A stretch of DNA of 37,122 nt, taken from contig NZ_MYFN02000023.1 of assembly GCF_004514425.2 (NCBI RefSeq), positions 1 through 37,122 on the forward strand. Reading direction: 5' to 3'. Of this stretch, positions 16,910 to 25,356 are shown one piece after another (position 1 is the first letter of the stretch; every line of letters starts with the position of its first letter). Made by a program: the position numbers and the translations under genes. Below the pieces are notes generated by a model. That model did no database searches and was not told the origin of the DNA. It worked only from the letters and a program-made list of their open reading frames with translations. The DNA is from Shinella sumterensis (lineage in GTDB: Bacteria; Pseudomonadota; Alphaproteobacteria; Rhizobiales; Rhizobiaceae).

Positions 16910-16968
16910 CGCAAGCATCCGTTGGCGGGAGATTTGGGCCGCCCGTTCAGAGGGCAACCCATTGTAGG

Positions 16969-18018
16969 TTAGCGGCCGATTTCACGGTTCCAGCGATCGA
17001 CCCATTCGTTGCGCACCAGAGCGATCTGCTCATAGGGCGGGAAGGCGGTGTTCTGCCACGGCGTGATGCGCGGCTTCAGCTTGTCACTGTAGACAACGTC
17101 GGTATTGGTAACGCCGTAGTTCATGATATCAGCGAATTTGGTCTGGTTCTGCGCGTCGAGAACTTCGTTGATGTAGTCCCAGGCGAGTGGATTGGCGTTC
17201 TTCGGCTTTTGCACTGCGACGCCGTTCAGCGAACCACCCTCCTCCGGATTGATGAAGTCGATCCAGGTTGCCCCGCTGTCATAGTGATTCCAGGTGCGGC
17301 CGTCGAAATAGATGCCGACGTCAGCTTCGCCGGACGAGAGGTGGTTGAAGAAGTCATTCGGACCGCCCCAGAACACCAGATTGTCCTTCATCTTGGCCAT
17401 GGCCTCGAAGAACGGATCGACATTGTCGACACCGCCACCGAGCGCCCTGGCCATGGCCCAGATCAGCATGATCGGGGTGACCGCATAAGAGATGGACGGG
17501 ACGGAGGCAACGAACTCGCCCTTGGAAACGCGATCGACGAATTCCGCAAACGACTTCGGCGGGTTCGTGACGCGTTCCTTGTGGAAGGTGATGCCACCGA
17601 CGCCGTAGTCGAACAGCGTGCCCTTGCCCATGACGCTGTCAGTCAGTTCGGTGGGTATCTTGGAGAGGTTCGGGATCTTGTCGACGGCAAAGTCCTCCAC
17701 CAGACCGGCCTTGGCAGCCGTCAGCGCCAGGTCCGGCGTCATGATCAGCACGTCGACTGGCGGCTTTGCCTGATTTGCCTCGACCTGCGCCAGCCACTGC
17801 GGGGGGCCGCCGAGGGAGACGTTTGCCTTCGCCTTCGTCTTGGCTTCGAAGGGGGCTACGAAACAGGTGCGGACTGCCTCTTCCCAGACGCCGCCAAAGG
17901 CCGTCACGGTGATTTCGGCCGACTGCGCATTCGCCAGTCGCGGCAAGCCCCCGGCGAGGAGGCCGGCGCCGATCATGGCGCTACCACCGAGGAAATGTCT
18001 TCTCTTGATTATGGTCAT
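16969..18018 (-). CDS. ABC transporter periplasmic substrate-binding protein, PotD-like, Tat-exported
   Basis: This 349-residue protein has a twin-arginine signal (KRRHFLGGSAMIGAGLLAGG) with likely cleavage after ANA near residue 31. The mature part is a type 2 periplasmic binding protein of the polyamine/opine class (ITVTAFGGVWEEAVR at its start, DVLIMTPDLALTAAKAGLVEDF further on). GGAG lies seven bases before the ATG at 18018. It delivers substrate to the two permeases encoded next. The ligand cannot be read from sequence; the hydantoinase genes upstream suggest a cyclic amide or modified amino acid. Confidence 0.92.
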   Translation of the reverse strand: MTIIKRRHFLGGSAMIGAGLLAGGLPRLANAQSAEITVTAFGGVWEEAVRTCFVAPFEAKTKAKANVSLGGPPQWLAQVEANQAKPPVDVLIMTPDLALTAAKAGLVEDFAVDKIPNLSKIPTELTDSVMGKGTLFDYGVGGITFHKERVTNPPKSFAEFVDRVSKGEFVASVPSISYAVTPIMLIWAMARALGGGVDNVDPFFEAMAKMKDNLVFWGGPNDFFNHLSSGEADVGIYFDGRTWNHYDSGATWIDFINPEEGGSLNGVAVQKPKNANPLAWDYINEVLDAQNQTKFADIMNYGVTNTDVVYSDKLKPRITPWQNTAFPPYEQIALVRNEWVDRWNREIGR

Positions 18019-18069
18019 CACGGTTCTCCAAAGCTGAAACGAGGTGGTTGGGCTTTTGGGTCATGCGTA

Positions 18070-20049
18070 TCAAAGGCTACCGGCGGCGGCCTCAAGACGC
18101 TGACGCGCAGCGTTAACGGCGGTCTGCGTGGCCGCGACGCGCGGAAATCCTTCCGGCAGTTCCGCAAGCACGGCATCGAAGATTTCACGGCGGCGGCGCT
18201 GGCGCACTGAACCGGGAAGAGCCACCAGCGAGCGGTTGAGACCGTCCATCACGCTGGCCGGAAAGGCCTGATCCCAGCGCTCACGCTCGACACCCTGACC
18301 ATTCACGGCGGTGCTGGCCACCATACCCTTGCGCAGGCTTTCGGTCTTGACAGCATCCACGACGCCATCGACGATCGCGACACCATAATCGCTGGCGGCG
18401 GCCTCGATGGTCACGAACCCATTAGCGACATCCTGCAGCACCGCCTGCGGATCACGGGCGGCGGGATGACCCCAGCCGCCGGCGCCGGGCGTCAGGAAGG
18501 TGACCGTGTCGCCTGAATTGACAGTCAGGACGTCGATCTTGCCGAGATGCTTTTCCCGCTCCGTACCTCGGTTGAGAATGAGCTGTCCCGGCATGCCGGG
18601 CCTTCCGCCATTCGAACCCCAGGGGCGGAACAGCAGCCGCTCGAGGCCGCGGCCGAGAACGTTGCTATCGTCGGTCAGTACCCGGAACGTCAGTTCCATG
18701 CCACACCCGCCGCGCCACTGGCCGGCACCGCCTGAATTGGGACGCAGCGCATAGGTGGTGATCTCGATGCCAAGCTCGGCTTCCACCGTCTCGACCGGAT
18801 TGTTGGCGAGGTTGGAGATGCCGCTGTCGCGACCATCGATGCCGTCGCGGCCCTTGCGGGCGCCGGTGCCGCCGATCATCGGCTCGATAACCTGCACGCG
18901 ACGACCACCATGGCCATCCGGCTCCGCCATCACGACCGGAATGACCGTACCGGAAGATGCCGCCGGCATGACATCCGGAAGAGCCTTGCCGAAGGCGCCG
19001 TTCAGAACGTCGTTGACGCGGATCGCCGCTGCATGGCGGACACCGACGGCCGCCGGTTCCTGCGGATTGACGAGGCTGCCCTCGGGGGCGGTTATCTTCA
19101 CGGGTGCCAGCATGCCGACATTGAGCGGCGTCGTCGGATCAAGCGTATTGACCAGCGCCAGAACGCGCAGCGTCAGCCAGGCATGCGGGCGACCACGCGA
19201 AGGAATGTTCATCGCGGTGGACACCTGCGGGTCGGTGCCGGTGAAATCGAGATGCACCTCGCCATCGGCAAAAGTCGCGCTAACCGCGACACGAACCGGC
19301 AGGCGGGTTGCGGCATCGTCGTCGAGGTAGTCGTCAAAGCTGTAAGTGCCAGCCGGAACGCGCTTCAACACCGTGCGTGCCTTTTCGGCGGAATAGGCGA
19401 CCAGATCGACGGCCGCAGCCGAAACCGTTTCGGCGCCATGCTGCGAAATCGTCTGCTCCAGCCGGCGTCGGCCCGCTGCAAGGGCTGCGAGCATCGCGCG
19501 GATATCGCCCATATTGGCATCGGGCGTACGGCTGTTGGCATTGAGGAAAAGCGCGACGTCGGGGTTCATCTCCCCCTTCTTCATCAGCTTGACCGGCGGA
19601 ATGCGCAGGCCTTCCTGGAAGATTTCCGTATTGACCGGCGAGATGCTGGACGGCACGCGGCCGCCGACATCCGAGCAATGCACAAAGCACCAGCCATAGG
19701 CGACGATCTTGCCGTTATGGAAATATGGCTCGATCATGTGCAGGTCAGGCAGATGGGTCGCCAGACCTTCCGAACGATAGGGATCGTTGGTGAGGATGAC
19801 ATCGCCCGGCTCGAGCGTGCCGACCGCCGCAATGGCCGGCCCGCATTCTAGACCAACGAAGCCGGAAACACCGATCGAGCGGGGATAGGCAAAGAAGCGG
19901 CCATCCAGACCAGCAAGCGCGCAGGCGAAATCGGCCGTTTCCTTGACATAGAGCGTGCGGCCGGTGCGCTGCAGCGTCAGGCACATTTCCTCGCTGACGG
20001 CGGCGAGCTTGTTGCCGAGAATGGCGAGCGTGACGGGATCAAGCTTCAT
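18070..20049 (-). CDS. hyuB: Hydantoinase B / oxoprolinase subunit B
   Basis: This 659-residue protein is the B subunit of ATP-dependent ring-opening enzymes (N-methylhydantoinase, 5-oxoprolinase, acetone carboxylase relatives). Family marks include MKLDPVTLAILGNKLAAVSEEM at the start, GDVILTNDPYRSEGLATHLPD, and the glycine-rich GGAGQWRGGCGMELTF. It forms a complex with HyuA: A phosphorylates the lactam with ATP and B completes hydrolysis. Its ATG overlaps the hyuA stop by four bases. The length is somewhat above the usual ~570-590 because of a ~90-residue C-terminal extension after the GAGGWGHPAARDP segment. Confidence 0.92.
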   Translation of the reverse strand: MKLDPVTLAILGNKLAAVSEEMCLTLQRTGRTLYVKETADFACALAGLDGRFFAYPRSIGVSGFVGLECGPAIAAVGTLEPGDVILTNDPYRSEGLATHLPDLHMIEPYFHNGKIVAYGWCFVHCSDVGGRVPSSISPVNTEIFQEGLRIPPVKLMKKGEMNPDVALFLNANSRTPDANMGDIRAMLAALAAGRRRLEQTISQHGAETVSAAAVDLVAYSAEKARTVLKRVPAGTYSFDDYLDDDAATRLPVRVAVSATFADGEVHLDFTGTDPQVSTAMNIPSRGRPHAWLTLRVLALVNTLDPTTPLNVGMLAPVKITAPEGSLVNPQEPAAVGVRHAAAIRVNDVLNGAFGKALPDVMPAASSGTVIPVVMAEPDGHGGRRVQVIEPMIGGTGARKGRDGIDGRDSGISNLANNPVETVEAELGIEITTYALRPNSGGAGQWRGGCGMELTFRVLTDDSNVLGRGLERLLFRPWGSNGGRPGMPGQLILNRGTEREKHLGKIDVLTVNSGDTVTFLTPGAGGWGHPAARDPQAVLQDVANGFVTIEAAASDYGVAIVDGVVDAVKTESLRKGMVASTAVNGQGVERERWDQAFPASVMDGLNRSLVALPGSVRQRRRREIFDAVLAELPEGFPRVAATQTAVNAARQRLEAAAGSL

Positions 20050-22103
20050 TGCACAGTTCTTTCGAGGTGAAGGTTACCAAGGGCGTCGGCGCGGGCCGAC
20101 CAGCCGGGCAGAAGCACCGTCGTCGTATCGTCCTGTTCGATGATCGCAGGACCGGCGATCTGGTCACCGGCACCAAGCGCGCTACGGTCATAAACGCCGG
20201 CCGACACCCATTTGCCGAAACGGAAGATTGGCCGCTCGCCTTTGCATGCAGGCTTACCGCTGCCGGCCGCGATTTCCGGCTGGCTGATATTTTCCGTAAC
20301 GCCGACGACGGCGAGGCGCACGGTGCCGAGCTCGACGTCCGTATCCGTATCGCGAAAGCCGTATATGCGTTCGTGTTCCAGATGGAAAGCTTCGGCAATC
20401 GATGCAGCGTCGCGGCAATTCTCATCGAGCTTTACACGCAGTTCATAGGCCTGGCCGGCGTAACGCATGTCGGCGCCGCGCTCGAAACGGCGGGTCTGGC
20501 TCGTCTCGCCTTCGCGGTCGAGCCACGCGCTGCCTTCGTCTTCCAGTTCCTTCATGACATCCAGCATCAGCGCCGCAGTCTTGTCGTCGACGGAACGGCG
20601 GATGCTGCGCACGAAATCGCGACGCAGATCGGCAGCGGCAGCGCCGAGAGCGCAGAACGTGCCGGCAGCCGGCGGGATGACAACGCGACCGATACCAGCT
20701 TCCGCGGCAAGAAGATTGGCATGCGTCGGCCCAGCGCCGCCGAACGGAACCAGCGCGAAAGCCGCTGGATCGAGACCGCGAGAGGCCAGCGTCTTATAGA
20801 GCTCTGTCGCCATGCCTGCGGTGGTAACGGCAAGCGCACCTTCGGCGGCCAGTGCTGCACCATCGTCGCCGGTCAGGCCGATCCGCGCACCCACTTCGGC
20901 CAGTGCCTTGCGTGCCGCGTCAACGTCGAGCTTCATGCGGCCACCGAGGAAGCCGGCCGGGTCGATGTAACCGAGCGTCAGATAGCAATCGGTAACTGCC
21001 GGCTCCTTGCCGCCACGACCGTATGAAACGGGGCCCGGCATGGCACCGGCGCTTTGCGGGCCAACCTTCAGCAGGCCGTGCGCATCGACCCAGACGATCG
21101 AGCCGCCACCGGCGCCGATGGCCGAAACATCGACGACCGGCAAGACCAATGGCAGGCCACCAATATCGGTCCGGGTCGCGAGCTCCGCGGAGCCTGCCTG
21201 AGCCACCGCGATATCTGAAGACGTGCCGCCCATATCGAAGGTGATGATAGACTTCACGTCCGCGGCCTCCGCCAGACGCGCCGCCGCCATGACGCCGGAG
21301 GCCGGGCCGGAGAGAATGGTTTCGACCGGCCGTTCATGGGCCGAAACAAGGCTGAGCGAACCGCCGTTCGACGCCGTGACCAGGATCGGCGCCACGACGC
21401 CATCCCGCTCCAGCCCTTTTTTAAGGCCGGCGAAATAACGCTGCATCAGCGGCTGGATATAGGCATTGAGGCAGGCGACCAGCGTACGCTCGTATTCCCG
21501 GATTTCCGGCCAGATCGCTGCAGCGGACGTGATGGAGAGACCGCCTGCCTTTTCGGAAAGCTTTTGGGCCATGTCGATTTCGACCGAAGGCGTCGTGTAG
21601 CCGTTGATCAGAACGAGAGCGGCTGCATCCACGCCAAGCGCCTTCAGTTCGGCAGCAACGCGATCAAGCTCGGCATCATCGGCGGCCTTGCTGACCGCGC
21701 CAGACGCAGAAAGACGGGCATCAATCTCCAAGATCCGCAGGCGAGGAACGAGCGGCTCTTCCTTACTGGCATGAAAATCGAAGGAAGACGGCATGCGGCT
21801 ACGGGCGATTTCGAGAATATCGCGATAACCCTTGCTGACCACGAGTGCGATGGTGGCCCCCCGGCGCTGAATGATCGCGTTGAGCCCGATCGTCGTGCCG
21901 TGCATCAAAGTGCCGACATCACTGGACGTCATGCCCGCCTTCTTCAGCAGCGACTGCAGGCCTTCGATCAGCGCACGGGACGGCTCGTCCGGCGTCGACG
22001 GCTCCTTGTAATAGGTCAGGCTGCCATCATTCGGGTTGGACAGGACAAAATCGGTAAACGTCCCGCCGACGTCGATCCCGATGCGCGCACCGCTTTTCTG
22101 CAT
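20046..22103 (-). CDS. hyuA: Hydantoinase A / oxoprolinase subunit A
   Basis: This 685-residue protein is the ATP-binding A subunit of hydantoinase/oxoprolinase enzymes. It has the actin/hexokinase-type phosphate motif GIDVGGTFTDFVLS at 9-22 and the second motif FDMGGTSSDIAVAQAG near 290; GGAGPTHANLLAAE occurs further on. With HyuB it would hydrolyse a cyclic amide such as N-methylhydantoin, hydantoin or 5-oxoproline at the cost of ATP. I use the ATG at 22103; the gene is 16 bp after the ATPase gene, so transport and metabolism share one transcript. N-methylhydantoin would give N-carbamoylsarcosine, but no N-carbamoylsarcosine amidohydrolase is present in the window. Confidence 0.93.
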   Translation of the reverse strand: MQKSGARIGIDVGGTFTDFVLSNPNDGSLTYYKEPSTPDEPSRALIEGLQSLLKKAGMTSSDVGTLMHGTTIGLNAIIQRRGATIALVVSKGYRDILEIARSRMPSSFDFHASKEEPLVPRLRILEIDARLSASGAVSKAADDAELDRVAAELKALGVDAAALVLINGYTTPSVEIDMAQKLSEKAGGLSITSAAAIWPEIREYERTLVACLNAYIQPLMQRYFAGLKKGLERDGVVAPILVTASNGGSLSLVSAHERPVETILSGPASGVMAAARLAEAADVKSIITFDMGGTSSDIAVAQAGSAELATRTDIGGLPLVLPVVDVSAIGAGGGSIVWVDAHGLLKVGPQSAGAMPGPVSYGRGGKEPAVTDCYLTLGYIDPAGFLGGRMKLDVDAARKALAEVGARIGLTGDDGAALAAEGALAVTTAGMATELYKTLASRGLDPAAFALVPFGGAGPTHANLLAAEAGIGRVVIPPAAGTFCALGAAAADLRRDFVRSIRRSVDDKTAALMLDVMKELEDEGSAWLDREGETSQTRRFERGADMRYAGQAYELRVKLDENCRDAASIAEAFHLEHERIYGFRDTDTDVELGTVRLAVVGVTENISQPEIAAGSGKPACKGERPIFRFGKWVSAGVYDRSALGAGDQIAGPAIIEQDDTTTVLLPGWSARADALGNLHLERTVQ

Positions 22104-22119
22104 GATCGTCACTTCCAAT

Positions 22120-23217
22120 TTACTCCGCGCTCACGATGACGCCGTCCTGCGCCGCCCAGTCGAGCGTCACGACCTGGCCGAGATGATAGGTGGTGGAGCC
22201 GAGCGGTCCATCGGCCTGCCGGTAAACGAAGAGTTCCCGACCGAGCGCCGGCACTTCGACCTGGTAGGCAGCATAATTTCCGCGAAACACCGCGCCGACG
22301 ACACGCGCGGCAAGGCCGGCCGATGCCTCGCCGAGCGTCAGCACCATGCGCTCCGGGCGAACCGAGAGAAGCAGAGACTGACCGGCCTTCTGCGCTTCGG
22401 GCAGATGCAGCCTTACCGGCCCCTGCGGACCGGGCGTAACGAGGCTTCCGCCGTCATCGCTGACATGGCCTTCATATATGTTCGAGGCTCCGAGAAACTC
22501 CGCCACGAAGCGGCTTTTCGGCCGATCGTAGATATCGGCCGGAGCGCCGATCTGCAGGATTCGCCCACCGTTCATGACGGCGACCTTGTCGGCCATCGAC
22601 ATGGCCTCTTCCTGGTCATGTGTCACGAGAAGAGCTGTGATGCCGAGGCGCCGCTGCATGCCCCGGATTTCGAACTGCATGCTCTCACGCAACGACTTGT
22701 CGAGCGCACCCAGCGGCTCGTCAAGCAGCAGGACCTTGGGATTGACGACAAGCGAACGCGCCAGCGCGACACGCTGCTGCTGGCCGCCCGAGAGCTTAGA
22801 CGGGTAGACATCACCCCTGCCTTGCAGCTGTACGAGGTCCAGCATTTCATTGATCTTCGCATCACGGGCGGATTTCGCCATCCCGGCCATGCGCAAGCCG
22901 AAGCCGATGTTTTCGGCAACCGTCCGGTGCGGGAAAAGGCTGTAGTTCTGAAAGACCATGCCGAGACGACGCTTGTGCGGCGGCAGTGCCGAGATTTCCT
23001 CGCCGTCGATCTCAATCGTTCCGGCATCCGGGGTCTCGAACCCTGCCACCATGCGCAGCGTCGTCGTCTTGCCGCAGCCGGACGGGCCGAGCAATGCGAC
23101 GAGTTCGCCGTCATCGACATGCAAGTCCAAATTCTTGACAGCCGCGACCTTGCCATAGGATTTATGGATTCCAGTCAGCACCAGTCCCTTGTTGAGCCGG
23201 GCTCCGACTACTGTCAT
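22120..23217 (-). CDS. ABC transporter ATP-binding protein, PotA-type
   Basis: This 365-residue protein energises the transporter whose permeases and binding protein are encoded downstream. It shows Walker A GPSGCGKT at 44-51, the signature LSGGQQQRVALARSL, Walker B VLLLDEPLGALD and the switch histidine in LLVTHDQEEAM. The C-terminal ~120 residues form a TOBE-type regulatory domain. It is the first gene of the leftward nine-gene operon; the 181-bp gap to the divergent LacI gene contains a perfect palindrome that is the likely operator. Confidence 0.94.
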   Translation of the reverse strand: MTVVGARLNKGLVLTGIHKSYGKVAAVKNLDLHVDDGELVALLGPSGCGKTTTLRMVAGFETPDAGTIEIDGEEISALPPHKRRLGMVFQNYSLFPHRTVAENIGFGLRMAGMAKSARDAKINEMLDLVQLQGRGDVYPSKLSGGQQQRVALARSLVVNPKVLLLDEPLGALDKSLRESMQFEIRGMQRRLGITALLVTHDQEEAMSMADKVAVMNGGRILQIGAPADIYDRPKSRFVAEFLGASNIYEGHVSDDGGSLVTPGPQGPVRLHLPEAQKAGQSLLLSVRPERMVLTLGEASAGLAARVVGAVFRGNYAAYQVEVPALGRELFVYRQADGPLGSTTYHLGQVVTLDWAAQDGVIVSAE

Positions 23218-23276
23218 GAAAAGTTCCTACGTCTTTATCCGTAAACAAGGCCGTTGACGACATGTTCAAATTCAAT

Positions 23277-23290
23277 TTGTAGCGCTACAA
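23277..23290. promoter_or_regulatory. LacI-type palindromic operator
   Basis: TTGTAGCGCTACAA is a perfect 14-bp palindrome with the central CG pair typical of LacI/GalR-family operators. It lies 59 bp before the ATPase start and 108 bp before the divergent LacI start, so one protein bound here could repress both directions. Confidence 0.75.
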
Positions 23291-23398
23291 TATTCTGCAA
23301 GCATTTCCTGTCAAGGATTGCTTTTCTCTCTTCGGCGACATTTGAAGCACTGCGTATTCAGTAATCAGCGCGCCGTAAAATCGACTAGGGTTTGCAGC

Positions 23399-24409
23399 AT
23401 GACGAAGCTTCGTCCAGATGGAACAGTCACCATGCAATCGGTCGCGGTGGCGGCCGGTGTATCGCCGATGACGGTTTCAAACAGCTTCCGCTATCCGCAG
23501 CGGGTTCACGAGGAAACACGCGAGCGCGTGCTGCAGATTGCTGCCGAACTGGGCTACGTCCCGAACCACGCCGCCGGCAACCTAGCGTCAGGCCAGAGCC
23601 GCGTCATAGGCGCCGTCATCCCCTCGATCAAGAATTCGAGCTTCTATAATTATGTCCGCGGCATGCAGGAGCACGTCGCCGACAACGGGTACCAGCTCAT
23701 CTTGAAGCTGGCGGACAGTTTGGAACAGGAGGCTGCGGCAATCCGCACTCTCATCGGACTCCGCGTTGCAGGTATCGCGCTGGTCGGCGATGAACACGAG
23801 GACAGCGCGCGAACCCTGCTGAAAAAGACAGGTGTGCCGGTTGTCGAAGCCTGGGTGCACCGGAACCCGTTTGACATGGCTGTTGGATACTCCACGATCG
23901 ATGCAACCCGCGCCATCGTCGAACTTCTTATCGTACAAGGCTATACCAGGATCGGTTTCGTCGGATACGAAGGCGATGTCTCGCACCGCTTCACCGAACG
24001 GCTGCCTGCCTTCATACAATGCGTCGAGCAGGCTGGCCTCAGCAGCCACCGGATCTTTCTGATCGATCAGGCTCACGGTTTCGGAGCGGGTCCGAAAGCC
24101 CTGGAAGGCCTTTGCAGCATCGACCCTGAACTCGACGCGATCATCTGCCCGACGGATATCGTGGCCGCCGGCGTCCTTTTCGAATGCGGAAGGCGAGGCT
24201 GGAAAGTCCCGGAACGGCTGGCCGTGGCGGGATGGGGCGACTATGAAATAGCCTCGGAGATCACCCCGGGCATCACCAGTGTCCATCCTCACGCCTACGA
24301 GATGGGACAAAATGCGATGTCGCTGATCATCGAGCGAGCGAACGGCAACACGCGGCAGCAAGTGACGGTCGACACCGGCTTCCACATCGTCGAGCGAGCG
24401 AGCACTTAG
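23399..24409 (+). CDS. LacI-family transcriptional regulator
   Basis: This 336-residue regulator has an N-terminal LacI helix-turn-helix (MQSVAVAAGVSPMTVSNSF at about 12-30, then the hinge LGYVPNHAAGNLASGQS) and a periplasmic-binding-protein-like effector domain from about 65 (IGAVIPSIKNSSFYNYVRGM). I use the ATG at 23399 because residues before it do not match the family; AGGG lies 8-12 bases upstream. It is divergent from the hydantoinase/ABC operon and probably represses it through the palindrome at 23277-23290 until an imported substrate or its product binds. Confidence 0.92.
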   Translation: MTKLRPDGTVTMQSVAVAAGVSPMTVSNSFRYPQRVHEETRERVLQIAAELGYVPNHAAGNLASGQSRVIGAVIPSIKNSSFYNYVRGMQEHVADNGYQLILKLADSLEQEAAAIRTLIGLRVAGIALVGDEHEDSARTLLKKTGVPVVEAWVHRNPFDMAVGYSTIDATRAIVELLIVQGYTRIGFVGYEGDVSHRFTERLPAFIQCVEQAGLSSHRIFLIDQAHGFGAGPKALEGLCSIDPELDAIICPTDIVAAGVLFECGRRGWKVPERLAVAGWGDYEIASEITPGITSVHPHAYEMGQNAMSLIIERANGNTRQQVTVDTGFHIVERAST

Positions 24410-24617
24410 AAATGCTTTTCGCATCGAGCGGATTGTAACCGGCGCCCACCTGCACGCTGGACAAATTGCTAAAAACAAACGGCGTCCGGCCGCTTCGGCC
24501 CGCCATCCTCCTCGAACGGCATGCAGAAGAATGCGGCGCCGCAAATCCGCATCAGAATTCGATTGACGCACAGCCCATCTTGTATACAAGTATGCTAGAC
24601 GTCAAAGGGGGTTGGAT
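24410..24617 (+). promoter_or_regulatory. Regulatory gap before the aldolase gene, with a GntR-type palindrome
   Basis: The gap between the LacI gene and the aldolase gene holds the perfect 12-bp palindrome CTTGTATACAAG at 24579-24590. It is preceded by TTGACG at 24563-24568, a good -35 box, and followed by TATGCT at 24591-24596, a possible -10 box, although the 22-bp spacing is long. TTGTATACAA-like sites are typical of GntR/FCD regulators, and such a regulator is encoded three genes downstream. AGGGGG at 24606-24611 serves as ribosome binding site. The first part of the gap holds only weak GC-rich hairpins. Confidence 0.65.
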
Positions 24618-25343
24618 GTGAACGCAGAGATCAGCATTTCCGAATATGCCACCCGCGAGGATCTGGCCGCCGTCTATCGGCTGATCGCCTATTTCGGCAT
24701 GGACGACATCATCCACACGCATGTATCGGCGCGTCTGCCAGCTGAGCCGGACAAGTTGTTGATCAACCGCTACGGGGATCTCTTTCGCGAAGTGACACCG
24801 GAATCGCTGGCCGTGATCGATCACGATGGAAATCTGGTTCGCGGTCCCCAGGTGCCGATCAACACGGCCGGCATCGTCATACACACGGCTGTCCACGCCG
24901 CCCGACCTGATGCCGCCTGCGTCGTGCACACGCATACGCCGGCCGGTGTCGCGGTGAGTTGCCTCGAAGAGGGCCTGCTGCCGCTCAACCAGACAGCGCT
25001 GCTCTTCCACGGCCAGCTTGCCTACCATTCATTCGAGGGCATCGCCCTCGACAAGGAGGAACAGGTCCGCCTCGTTGCCGATCTTGGTGACAAGCGCGCC
25101 ATGATCCTGCGCAATCACGGTTTGCTGACCGTCGGTCGCACCATCGGCGAGGCCTTCTCGCTGATGTACAATCTCGAACAGGCCTGCCGCATTCAGCTGG
25201 CCGCCCAGGCGAGCGGGCAGAAGCTCGTGCTTCCACCCAAGGAGGTGCAGGACAAGACCGCCGCACAGTACGACGCCGACCCGGATGGTGCCGCAGAACT
25301 GGAATGGCTGGCCCTTCGCCGGCTGGTGCCGATCGCCGCCTGA
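24618..25343 (+). CDS. Class II aldolase/adducin family protein
   Basis: This 241-residue protein belongs to the zinc-dependent class II aldolase/adducin fold (fuculose-phosphate aldolase type). The zinc site His-x-His appears in VVHTHTPAGVAVS and the later histidine in ILRNHGLLTVG; the HTHVSARLP segment near residue 36 is a family hallmark. The likely start is GTG at 24618, about six bases after AGGGGG; TTG at 24612 is also in frame. It is the first gene of a rightward group and is followed after 13 bp by a 2-hydroxyacid dehydrogenase. It could cleave or decarboxylate a sugar-acid-like intermediate, but the substrate is unknown. Confidence 0.88.
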   Translation: MNAEISISEYATREDLAAVYRLIAYFGMDDIIHTHVSARLPAEPDKLLINRYGDLFREVTPESLAVIDHDGNLVRGPQVPINTAGIVIHTAVHAARPDAACVVHTHTPAGVAVSCLEEGLLPLNQTALLFHGQLAYHSFEGIALDKEEQVRLVADLGDKRAMILRNHGLLTVGRTIGEAFSLMYNLEQACRIQLAAQASGQKLVLPPKEVQDKTAAQYDADPDGAAELEWLALRRLVPIAA

Positions 25344-25356
25344 GCGGATGCCCGCC

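Noticed and set aside
20049-21026. A 325-codon plus-strand open frame opposite hyuA
   Set aside because: Shadow of hyuA; no recognisable motif, and it starts and ends without a ribosome binding site or operon context.
22036-23244. A 402-codon plus-strand open frame opposite the ABC ATPase
   Set aside because: It lies antisense to a fully conserved ATPase with Walker A, signature and Walker B motifs; no domain is visible.
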